From Agrypnia vestita (Eukaryota > Arthropoda > Insecta > Trichoptera > Phryganeidae): a stretch of 64,000 nucleotides of DNA. Under the pieces are notes generated by a model. That model had not been told where the DNA came from, did not search any database, and saw only the letters and a list, made by a program, of their open reading frames with translations. The DNA lies in NCBI GenBank assembly GCA_016648135.1, contig JADDOH010023624.1, forward strand, positions 372,001 through 436,000, read 5' to 3'. Within the stretch, counting starts at the first letter, position 1. Every line of letters begins with the position of its first letter. A program made the translations under genes and the position numbers. This document shows positions 1-12,400 of this stretch, piece after piece.

Positions 1-162
1 CGTTCGATTCGGACCCGACAACACAGAACAATAAATCACGCGTACAGTTTGTGCAGTGAACGCCTTTGTGCACAATTCACCTTGGACGGTGAGCGAAGTG
101 TTGTTTGTGATGCGGTAAAGTCGCGAGATCAAGTCTATCAGTTCAAGCAAGATGGCGGAACG
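1..162 (+). promoter_or_regulatory. 5' UTR / upstream part of kirre exon 1
   Basis: Sequence before the first in-frame ATG of the kirre-like gene. The reading frame stays open upstream of that ATG, so coding could in principle start outside the window, but no ATG lies in that frame before 163. A four-codon out-of-frame uORF starts at 152 and its stop overlaps the ATG at 163. No TATA box is obvious. The transcription start cannot be placed. Confidence 0.5.
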
Positions 163-441
163 ATGACGCGGCTCGAAATGGCGCCCGGAAACGGCGGATG
201 CGTCCGTCCCAGAACACTAGACATAATATCCGCAGCGATGACGCGATGCTCCGTTCACGACTCGCAGCCGACGATTCGCAGACGGGGTCTGTCACTGTTC
301 CTGCTGCTGCGAATAGGGAGGATGTCGGCCGCTGCCCTGGTGATGGCGGCGGCCATTTTGTCGAGCGTCGGCCACGTGACGGCGCAGAACCAATATGGCG
401 GCATGGTCGAGCAGAAATTTGCGATGGAACCGCAGGATCAG
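163..441 (+). CDS. kirre: kirre exon 1: signal peptide and mature N terminus
   Basis: In-frame ATGs lie at 163, 178, 238 and 322. The ATG at 322 gives the simplest signal peptide: a hydrophobic run AAALVMAAAILSSVGHVTA, then QNQYGG. The ATG at 238 would add an arginine-rich n-region and a second hydrophobic patch. The exon ends EQKFAMEPQDQ followed by donor GTACTT, phase 0. The first coding codon used is uncertain. Confidence 0.8.
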
Positions 442-3400
442 GTACTTAATATTCGATAGAATTTATATTATTTACGTTTGCAGGCGGTTAATTTTACAGG
501 AGATGAATTTTAGGGCATTAATTGTGTGCACAATGGACTGTGGGGGTTGGGAGTGTAAATTATGGGCGATAAATTTTCCTAGAATGCCGAAAAATTTAAT
601 TTTTAATGCGCTCTCTGCCCGAACTAGTTCGAGAGCGGATTAAAATAAATTAATATTTCTACATAATAAATCAGAAGTGTATGGGAGGGTTAAAAGGTAG
701 AGTTGACTAGCTCAGGTACTAAATTATAAAAAAGTTATTTTGTCAACTCGTTTAACCCTTCCAAACGGAAATGTATGTGGTGTACGCCACACGTGATTAA
801 TCGCTACGCATTACGTTTAAAGCAGTCTGTTTTAAAATGAAACTCCAATTATACAAAATTCAGTTTTATTATGTTTTTTGCTCACCCTACTCCGCCCAAA
901 GCCCACTCGACACGATTATTTTATTGTGAGATTTTCTGCTTTAGTCGATATGGTCTACTTAGATATCATCGTCACTTATAAATCATTATAACAATGATAT
1001 ATACTAAAACCTTCAAGAATATTCTCTTTTCTTCTTCTTTACTTTTCATAAAACGTACACTAGCATACCCATAGTATACCCAATAATTTAAAACGTTCTG
1101 TATGATTAGCTTTAAATCATACTTATCGATCATAGTTTGAATTGCCTCTGATCTGTCGCCTCTTCCTAACAATCTCAAACTGATCTTTGAGTTTATCTAC
1201 AAATCATACCTTATCTCAACACACGTACACATTACTGACATTTATGTCAACTGAATCCCTGACATTTATCTCGCCCTGTCTCAAAGGACATCGATTAACC
1301 CGATGGGCTTCTGCCCACACAATGAGTATAGTAAATAGGTACTTACAACTATAAATAAACAGAGCGTAGAACTGGAATATTTTAGGGATTAATCTTGAAT
1401 TATTTAATACGTTAAGGTTCGGGTCAGAGGTCACCTCTAGCTCGTACTCCCTCGCGGGGGGCTGAATTATAAATTAAATTAAGTAAATACCTACCATAGA
1501 AAACACCGAAATCACCTCGAAAGGCCGATCCGTTGGTATATCGACAATTAACTAACCGATGGCCGTTCATTAGTAGGTAAATATTACCAACGCTGTATTA
1601 TAAAAAAAAATTAACCGTCCGTAAGTATCGCAATATTTTACTGCTTTTATCTATGGTTTTAGAGCTGTTGGAGACGAAACGTAACCCAAAACATCTCTCT
1701 CATTTGTTCTTAATTGAAGACATTTTTCTTTGAAAAAGTAGCATTACGACATTATATAAGTAGGTGTATTAAGACTTATGCAACAGCATGAGCACAAATT
1801 GACAATTGGCCTAATCTTAAAAAATAATACGTCAAACTGTCATACTATTTAACTAACGGACGGTTATCTGGTAGTTCAACCGTCGCGCGTCGATATGGGT
1901 GGGCCCTCGGTAAAATTGTACCCTCGATAATTGCATAATTTAATTAACGAATTATAAAACGAAAAAATTTATGTTTTTAACAATTTTTCGTTTAATTAAC
2001 GGACGTTTATAAGACCGGCCCTAAATGTATTGAACGGTGTTTCAGTTACCAGGGTACCTCACTGCATATTTTCAGTTGGCAGCGAGCATGGCAGTTGCAC
2101 TTTTCCCTTTATTAGAACCATATCTCACACATTGCCTAAAGTATTGTAGGCTGTAGAGTACACAGCGTAGAGTGCGCCACGGTGGAGGGTGTGGGTACTG
2201 CACTGCATTTGAATGGATCCATTTCAAGAGCTGTGCAAAGCATTTCGCCGTATTCGCGTACGGTTCAGTGGCAACTGGCGCAAGGTCTGCATATTCGTAG
2301 ACTTCATATCTGTTTGTTGGATTTCTGATGCTGCCTCCTTTCCAAATGTATCGGATTTACGCACTTACCTTTGTTTCCCATGGCAAGAGTGGTGAAAAGA
2401 TTTTCTTCTTTATTAATTTTTAATAAAATAGAAATGCATACACGTGACGCATCAATATAATCAAGGATCGGTTTTTTTCGTCTGCAGTATTAGATTTTTG
2501 TTGTTTGATTAGTGGAAAACCAAAAATCTACACTTTTTTCCTAATCAACCATACACCGTGTCTCATGGTTAGTACCAAAAACATCGGGGGAGTTTTCTTC
2601 ATTCAATTTTGAATAGAAAATATTATTTACACTTTAAGTAAAATATTATATTACAGGTAAGGAAATAAGCGACATTAAAACTTGTGCGACAACAAATACC
2701 GGCGACATTACCTAAAATACATGTATACATAAGAAAACGCTGAATTTTGAATTCAAATTTTGATATCTGACAGCGCTTATTTTGAGCAATACAAAGACAA
2801 TCGTAGATAATCATAGCAAACCATAGACAACTTTTTGTTTGGGCAGAGACAATGTCATTTAATTGTGACCAGAATTAATTAAGGGTTGTTTTTCCAGACG
2901 GCGATAGTCGGGTCGCGTGTGACGCTACCCTGCCGAGTGGTTGGCAAATCGGGGGTGTTGCAATGGACTAAAGACGACTTCGGTCTGGGGGCGCACAGGA
3001 ACCTGAGCGGCTACGAGCGCTACTCCATGATTGGCAGCGATGAAGAAGGTAAGCTTACTTCCATTGATTTTATTCAGCCATTTTCTTGGCTAAATAACCA
3101 TCATCATCAGCATCGCGCCTTGCCTCGCAGGGGTAGGCACAGAGAATAGAACGTCACACTCTTCTGTACGGATACAACACTTTTGCCTCGTGCTCATTAT
3201 TTGGTTATTTATTTATTTTTATTTATTTATTTATTTTTTATTTATTTATTAATTAACACCCTATAGGACTTTTACAACAGATAGGTAAAGTGTACATTAA
3301 CAGAATATATAGTTTAAAGAGAAAAAAAACATGTAAACATAATAATGAAAGAAAATACTTATAATACAGATACAAATATATAAAGATAAATATAATATAA

Positions 3401-6400
3401 AGTATATAAAAAGCAGAAGCATAAGAAAAACATAATATAATAGAAATTTAAAAACAAAAAAAGTAATAATGTAGAGTTAAAAAGATAAAGCACAAGGTTT
3501 GAAAGTTATATTATAATAAAAAATATACTACAAATACAAATCACAGATATAGTTAGAAGCTGCAGTTTCCACGGCGAAACCTGCATGACTTACTGTTTAA
3601 ATGACTGCTAATTAAAGCATTTAACAGGACCGTTCTTTTCGCGGGTTGTATAAATCAAATTGTCACATTTTTTGTTGTTGTTGCATTGATCCACTTGTCT
3701 CTGGCGTTTCTTGAAATTGAAGACCATATTGGATGCTTTATACTTTGTTGTTGGCTACGGAAAAAATAGAACAAAGAATTTTATTTTATCTTATTTTGGG
3801 ATTCATACAATTTCTTTGGTATAAATAAAACGAAATATGAGGTGCAGAAGGACTATTTATATTATTTTTAGACAATTTCTAGACTAGAATTTGAAAATAG
3901 ACCGAAAACAACACAGTAGTGACGTCTCGGCTTCCATAATTGTCGGTTTTGGCCCCCAGCGACATCTTCCTATTCTCGAAGTTGAAAAAATCATGAAAGT
4001 AGGTACAATTACTGGCCAAGAGTGAGGATATAAAACAGAATCGCTGAGGAATTAAACCCCGTACCGAAAATTGCGTCCCGCGATGGCACAAGTGTATTAT
4101 TTCTAATACGGTAATTGATAGAATCCAGGCTGCCGAGAGGAGTTTTCTAAGGAGGGTAGCGGGAGTCACAAAGTGACAGAGTGAGAAGTGTCGACAAGAA
4201 AAAAATCACAAATGAAGTGGTTTAGACACGTGCTAAGAATGCCAGAGGAACGAGTACCAAGAAGTATCCTCTTGGCGACACCGAAAAGAAGGCGACATGT
4301 GGGTCACCACAGATTAATCTGGAAGAAACATTAGGAAAAAGTGTACGAAAACAGGATTTGTGTCGACCAGTTAACAGTTAAAATACGGAAACACCTTGTC
4401 GAGTCTTTGGGCCTCCGATCCAAATAAGACAAGGGATGAACATGTTGACGATTAATAAATAACGTTTTTATTTAGAAAAACGTAAATTTCGTACATTTTT
4501 TATATTAAATTTTCGATAGTTTTTTCGAGTAACGGAATCCCGCTGAAGAAACTCGTTTTTGGGGATAGATAGAGTGCGCGTCAGCCGAAGGAATTACGGA
4601 AGAGCTTCCGGAGATTAGGACGTCCACCATATTGATCTCCAAACACTTCCAGCGATTTGCACGCCGAATAAATCCTCTCCCGACATTTCCGAAGCATCCC
4701 GGATCCGTCTAGACACGTTGAGAACATGTCGCGGCAACATTCGAGTATAAAGTTCCCTTTTGAATAAAATATTTTTTTATGCAAATCTCTAATCTCTCTT
4801 CCTTCGCCGTCCTGCGCTGTGTTCTTAGCATTTATTTTCCCTCGCTCGAATGATACTTCGATTGACACATACGTGAATTATGTATAAATTTATTTATTTT
4901 AAACAAAAACGCATTTTATCCTTTAGTGATAATTTTACATGGTAAAACTAAAGTTTTTTAAATTGTATAAAAGATTTAATAGAAAAATGGATCGTCATTA
5001 AAATAAAATTGATGGAAAACAAACTACGTCATTTATTCTTCAAAAATAGCAAATTGAGCAGAATAAGTATAATAATATACCTACATTTTATTCTGACGAA
5101 GGGACCATTGGCCCCGAAATATGTTGGTATTTTCAAAAAATTAGTGGTGAGAACAAAGTAAATTTTTATTGATTATTTTTATACTTCTTGTGTTTGCTTA
5201 TATTGTAAGATTCGAGTATCGAGAGTATTAAAACGTATCATCGACAAGTGAAGTTTTCGACCGACTACTTTCATATGTACAAATAATATACCATTGTAAT
5301 TCATTACAAATTAATACAATGAACAACCACAAAGGAATACAATTTATGTGTTTTATTTCATTTTAAACTTCTATACATTGCTATATTGGCTTCGCCTGCC
5401 GGAGCGTATAAATTTCAAGCTCTCTCTGATGGTGTACAAAAGTCTTCAAAGAAGTGTACCACAGTATTTGATGGACCTCTGTATCCCGGACAATATCACC
5501 GGAAGACGGCTGACACTGCGGTCAGCTCCGATTTAGCTAGTAGTACCGAGGAGACCTGGAGCCACCAAGTTTGCGGAACGTGCTTTCAGCATTGCGGGCC
5601 CAGCTATGTGACATCAGCTGCCTCCAGTGTTGCGATCCATGAAAAATCAGGAATCTTTCAAGAAGAGGCTTTAATATTATTAATATTTTTAATATTTAAA
5701 GCATTAACGTTGTGGTTAGACCTTATAACAGAGTGTTAGTTAAATTTGTATAAACCACTAGCAGATTTTAGGTCTCCCGCGTAGATTCCTGATAGTTCTA
5801 TAGTCTAGTTAGTGCATGCTTATCCTTGACAAGATTAACACGCATGTTATAAATATTGGTGAAAAGTTAACAATACTATGGTTGTGGTGTATAGTGTTGT
5901 GAACATAGTAGTGTAGTGTTGGTCCTGACGAAGAGACGGGTACGTCTCGAAACCGGTAGACCTAAAATCTGGCAGTGGTTTATACAACTTTAACTAACAC
6001 TCTGTTGAGAGGCTTTACACTCACCTCTTCAAGATGGCACATCTGCAAAGCGCCCTTGAAGCGGCGCTATACAAATTATCCAAAAAATAAACCACCCTTA
6101 TTTGTCACGAACCCAAATGGCGGAGGACCGAAACACGTGCACCGCCACCGCGACACTTCGGGAAACTTTCCGTTTCCGCATATTGCGCATTCCGGCCGGC
6201 ACAATCGCACCCTGATCTCTGCCCCCAGTCCCGGTATATTTAGACCAGCGGTGCTCCATGCTGCACGTCCCTCCCCTGCATGACGAAACACCTGGTTATT
6301 TTTCCGGGGTGGCCGGGATGAGCAGGGAGCAGGGGGGACGGGGGGGAGGCTCCGCAATGCCGGAATAATTATTGTCACCGAGTCCTCGTGGCGCTAATTG

Positions 6401-9400
6401 CCGGACTGAATTTTTAATTGAGATTAATGAAATGAGATTTGTTTTCATTAAGAAACACCGGGCATAAAAGATTTATTTATTTTATTTTAATTGAGACACG
6501 GTTTCTCACTTTTGTTCGCAGTCGTGATATTTTTTAAATGTAACGAGTTTTGGAATAATTGCTGTTGCCAATGGCCACCCCGCACATATTAAAAACGGTG
6601 TAAATGTTGCCATGTGAGAATTAACTTGTTTTTTCACCCTTTATTATAGTTATCAATTAAGGTTATTATTACGGCCGTTGGTGATTGCCTCGATTCTTTT
6701 TGGTGGGGTATAATATATACAGGGTTATTTGGAAAACATTAATAACCTCACAGCACTATATTCCTGCCTTGATTATAAGTCGAAAATGTTCAAGCTATCA
6801 CGATCTAATATCAATTATTTTTTGTAAAACGTTGGACTATCATTACAGTAACTCATATTGATGACGAAAAATTCATTCGTTTGAATACAAGTTAAATAAA
6901 ATTATAAAAACCCTGAAAAAATTCAAATTGATTTTCCAATTGTAATTTGAAGGTTTTTAACAAACTCATATACATTTATTAATACAGTACCAACCTCTCG
7001 GAAAATGGGTTGGTACCATCTGACGGCCAACTCTAGCACCGCGCGCGCTCATTGGTCAAATGAAATAGCGCGCGCTTCTCCGGCGTCTAGTTTCCTGTTA
7101 CGCATTTCCTACCATTTTCACGAAATCACTCCCACATATTGCAGGAAAGCGAGAGGAAAGATGTTGCACATCAAAAATTTGAAGGACTTCGGTGGCTGGG
7201 AATGACTAAAAAAGAATCCCCGAAATCCCTGCTGAATTCAAGAATAATAGGGCAAAGGAGCTTAGGAAGGCCAAAATTAAGATGGTACGACAATGTCCTC
7301 AAAGACATATCTGCCTTGGAGATCCAAAACTGGTACAAGACCGAGAAGAGGGAAGGAAGAAGTTGTGGAGCCAAAAGTGGTTATAATCCAAATAAATTTA
7401 ACGCACATTGAAAAGAATTAAGACGCGTGTACATCTGCATGCGAGTATATTTTTAAAATTAATTTCGACTTTACGCTGAAGGTTCTATGCGGCGGCCTTT
7501 GAGGAGACACGTCTTCCCTCTGCGAGCGTGTTCACGTATCATAATATATTCAGGACATCCCGCCGCATCCCCCCGACCACCGCCCCTAAGAGCAGCCCCC
7601 GCAGGTAGACTAAACAGGGGCAGACAGAAAAATAACCTCCCTCGAGAAACGCATCGAAGATCTCTAATGCCCCGTGACTTTCTGTCGACTTAGTCTTAGT
7701 AACGAAGTAAAAGCTGGCTTGAAAACACATTAAAATACCCGAGTTTGAATGCATATGAATAGATTTATTTGTTTATAATATTGATTAACTTAGCTAACGA
7801 TCTCCAGCCTATTTCACACCAAGTCCTAAATAAATCAAAAAGCACTATTATCGAGTAATTTCATGGCGACGCGTGGTTCTAGAATAGTTTGGAAACAATT
7901 AAAAAGAACTAGAAGTCAGTCTAAAAGTACCAGAATGTTCGCCAAATAACGTTTTCTGGAAAAGTAAGCGACGCCTCGCTGCAGGACAGTTTGTTGTGTT
8001 AGCAAGTACCACAGATAAAGCGATGGGCGATTTAGTGCAGTTATTGACCAGCGATAAAGTAACAAAGTACCTACCGCCGTGCGAGAAGTACTTTAGAACG
8101 AGCAATGTGATAAATTGTAAAAATAACGCGGTTGACAATAAATCTTTATATTTCGGAAACGAAAGAAAAGGTACAAAGTATCGTATATTTCAGCTGCAAT
8201 GTAAATCAAAGGTGGGATCCTTCTGTTCAAATGAAATGTCGCATTGAGCAAGCTCGTGCAACCTTTATCCGCATGGAAAATATGTTCTGCAGTCATGATC
8301 TATACCTAGGAATACGAATACGAATGGTCAAATGCTGCGAGTTCTTTATATTATTTTATGGAATGGAAGCATGGACGCTTGCCAAAGAACTGATAAGTTG
8401 ATTTGAGGCATTCGAGATATGGATCTACAGAAGAATACTCAAAATAAGCTGGATATACAGAGTTACAAATGAAGAAAATAGGTTCTGATGAATAATGAAA
8501 AAGAAGTTCATAATTAAAACAATAAAAATTCGAAAACTTCAATATCTTGGATATGTGATGAAACATCCAGCAAAGTACTAGATATTGCATCTCTTAATGC
8601 AAGGAAAGATCGCCGGAAGTCGGAGCCCTGGAAGAAGGAGATTTTTTTTTTCGTTTTTAAGACTTATTTAATCATCCTGTACAATTGTGCATGTGTGTGT
8701 TTACTTACACATTGTCAGTGCCAACTTTTACTGTGCTACTAATAAAAATGTTGAGATTTTTGAGATAAATTCACAGACCAACGTGACATTAGTAGAAAAA
8801 GACAAAAACTCGGAACGATTATCTCCAACTATATATTAAAATATTTAAAATTGTCTTACTGAAAAAGAGAGTTTTTAGAAAATATCTATTTGTTTATAAT
8901 GTGCGGAATGTCCGACTCGTTTTATATCTAAAAAGCCGTCGGCCGCCTGGTTTTGTAGCGTATTATATATGTATGGTGTATAACACGTATGTAAGGTGTA
9001 TAAACAAGTATTATACACCTTACATACGTGTTATAAATATACATATTTTCGCATCAAAATTCATGTCATCTATACATTTAGATGGGATAAACAGAGATGA
9101 AACAGGATTATCCTAAATATTAATAATAAAAATGGATAATCTTTGGTACTCCAATGGTACTCCATATCCGTAAAAATTTCATCCCAAGGTCGCTTTACAC
9201 AAAAACTGTACAGTTCAATACTGGTATTTAAAATTACGAAGTTATGGAACAAAACCTGCCTTTTCAATCTTTTTGCAAACTATAGTCGAAATATTTCTTT
9301 TAATTTAATATTTGGACACTTTAGGTGAAGAAATCAGTAAACGGTACTTTTACATGCCGGTTCCTGTAGAATAAGTATGTATCAACGTATTTATCGTTCC

Positions 9401-12400
9401 TGTAGAATAAGTATGTATCAACGTATTTATCGTTCCTGTAGAATAAGTATGTATCAACGTATTTATCGTTCCTGTAGAATAAGTATGTATCAACGTATAG
9501 TCGACAACCATGAAACAGTAAAAACGATTTTTTTTAAATATTTCCCCTGCCGGCAGTAAATGCTAATTTTAAACCCTGGCAATTGTGCTGGGCGGAACAT
9601 GGAATGATTCGCGTCTTTACTAAGTCTTATTTATACTATATTTTGGCGGGTAATGCAGGCTCGGCGAAAGCAACATCGCTATCATTGCCGCCTTCGGGTT
9701 TGCTGGCCCGGGGTTCAAGCCCCATCTCCGGCCGTTTGATTTGTTTTTCGACATTTCGACAAACGAAATTATTATGTTTGATAATGGTACTTATTGCGTA
9801 TAATATTAATCACGTTAAAATTAACGTAGTGTACAATGTTATATAATAGCAGTCAAGACATAATTTTTATGACAACGACCACCAACGAAAATAGATCCGA
9901 ATCAGCCATATTACGTGACAGTTTTAGATTTTCGTTTAAAAATTTTATGTTTTTGCACAATCGCCCCATTCTATAATCCCGTGTGTTATTATTGATTATA
10001 AAGCACAAAGGGTTGCTCTAATAGTTTCATCTCCGAGAACGTTACCTAATTTCCGTATTTTTGAAGACAAAAGATTTACGCGCACGTTCCTCTCATCCCA
10101 TCCCTCTATTGTCTATTATTATCACACCGATCTATTAACTAATAATCAATACTATCTCTGCGGCAGAAGTTCTATTCTTTACCAGAAATAATGTGCTGGG
10201 AAATAGTAAATTCGTTTTGTTATCTCACTAGAACACAAATAATATATTGTGTCTATCAGGGTGGTACGGGAAAAATAACTTTATTTTTTACAAATTTATT
10301 TTACTTTATTTTTTATATACAGAATTATCAACATGTCTTGAATGACCAGTTAATAAATCGTTCTAGTGTGAAATTAGGTACAATGAAAAAAAATTGCCAG
10401 AACCTGTTAAAAAAATAAAATATTTACTATACAAGGCTACATTACAATATTATTGTATTTAGATTATTTAAGGTATTATAATAAGGGTCTCTTCTTCATT
10501 GCACTGTCACAACTCATTGACTAGGTAGGCTATTGGGGTCGGCTCTTCTCGATCTCAGGCTGTATCTTCTTCGGTTCTGGGTATCGCTTTCATCCAGGCC
10601 GTTTCTCTGTATTATTTTGGAGCATTAAGCCATCCAGGAGTTCTTTGGTCTTCCTCTAGATGACTGTCGATGAAGCTTCATAGACATTGCCTGCTTCACT
10701 GTGTGATCTGGTGGTCTACGTCTTAAGTATATATTAATAAGATATTATAATAAGATTATTATATTATTATTGACTGCGGTGAAAACCATAAATATTTACG
10801 CCACATTTTGCTCTACCACTTCGAGAAAGAGTGGAAAGCTGCTTCATTTGCTGAGTCATTTCGCGGACTCAACGATGAAGGAACGATTAGCGAAAGGACA
10901 TGCCAATAATGGTTTCTCGCTTCAAAGCTGGAGATACGAGCTTAGACGACAAGTCAGAAGAGGGTTGATCTTCGTATTTTGATGACCAGACTCTTCTGGC
11001 GGCTGTGGAAGAAGACGAAAGTAGCACCACTAGGACTCTGGACCCTCTTCGCCCTCGGAATCAACCGTCTTCCAAAAAAATGAGGGGCAGTAATTGATAA
11101 AAATTTAACTGGAGATTTATCCTTTAATTCACAATATCTCGCACTAATTTCGTAATTCCCACTATTTGCCACTCCTGAAAATTTCACAAATACATAGGTT
11201 TGTTTATGGTCAAACGCACGGATTCGCCTGTCTCTATGGTCAATGGTGACGTCTCACTAGTCAAAATAACGCGCGCACAACTATCCGCGCAGCACGATTC
11301 CGACGCGTATTTATAAGGATCCGGTGCTCTGGAACATTCCGGAATCCAACGGATTATCCCAGACCCTTGTAGCAATTTCCAACCCACTGCAAAGTATGCA
11401 GGGAGATGCAAAATCCTAACCTAATTTATGTTTATTTAGTGTATTCATTTATTTATATATTTATTAATCAATGCTCTAGTGGGCTTTTAAAGGCATATGT
11501 CAAATAATGTAATTACAGTGTGTAATGATTGGCTTCTTCTTGTTTTAGGCGACTATTCTCTGGACATCTTCCCCGTGCAGCTGGACGACGATGCCAAGTA
11601 CCAGTGTCAAGTCAGTCCAGGACCTTTAGGTGAGTTCAATATTACAAAAAAATGTCTTCATTGTTTAAGAGAAAATTCAATATTATAACTTAAATCATTA
11701 ACTCATCAATTTTATATGTAACCTAATGCTATAAAATATTAATTAAGTTAAATTATAAAAGCCTCACGGCGACTATGGCTCGGTTGTTTCAAGTAGGATT
11801 AAAATAAAATTTCGTTTAAAGCACAGATTTTTACGGAAACGGATCGTTCGATCGGTGAAGAACGCAAAAATCTATACTTTAAACAAACTTTTACTTTAAT
11901 GCAACGTTTACCAATTCCATTATAAGAACATTCACACATTATCATTTTTTTGTAAGATGTATAAGTCTTTATGTTCCAAATCTGAAAACATTTCATTTAT
12001 TTGAAGGCTAGAGACATCTGTAGTTCTTATCACGAAATTGTATACATAGATTTCGTAGTTACTAATCATACTTCTATATTTTTTAAGAGGAGTATTAAAC
12101 ATTATATTCTTCCAAATTATTTAACATATTTTTCATAATTTATGTTTTAAAAAACACAATTTTTAATAAATATATTATTTTTGTATAGTTTTTTGCATAG
12201 TTGACATTTTTTACTCCCTTTCTTTTAACTCGTGGCGTCTGCGTGTCTGCCGAAAAAAGTTTGGATCGATTTTTAACCCTTTTCCCGTGATCCAATCAAG
12301 CCGAAATTTCGCAGGCAGACTCGTGGCGACAGTAAAAAAGATCTTACAAATTTTCGTTTAAAAAAATTATAAATATAGTATAATATTGGATTTTTCAAAA

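Larger units (their letters stand above)
3049..11548. other. kirre intron 2 (8.5 kb), transposon-rich
   Basis: The longest intron of the gene. It carries four LINE fragments, a Penelope-like foldback with a ribozyme-like core, hairpins, a 36-bp tandem repeat and the repeats listed separately. Segments 3260-4090, 4440-5080, 7420-8190, 8645-8970 and 9790-10480 show only AT-rich unique-looking sequence with no exon I can support. Confidence 0.6.

Noticed and set aside
3879..4169. Minus-strand 96-codon frame
   Set aside because: Overlaps the plus-strand LINE tail and has no family resemblance.
7005..7205. Candidate kirre micro-exon region in intron 2
   Set aside because: The readable part is LINE tail; no Ig-like residues, and exon 2 to exon 3 phases already match.
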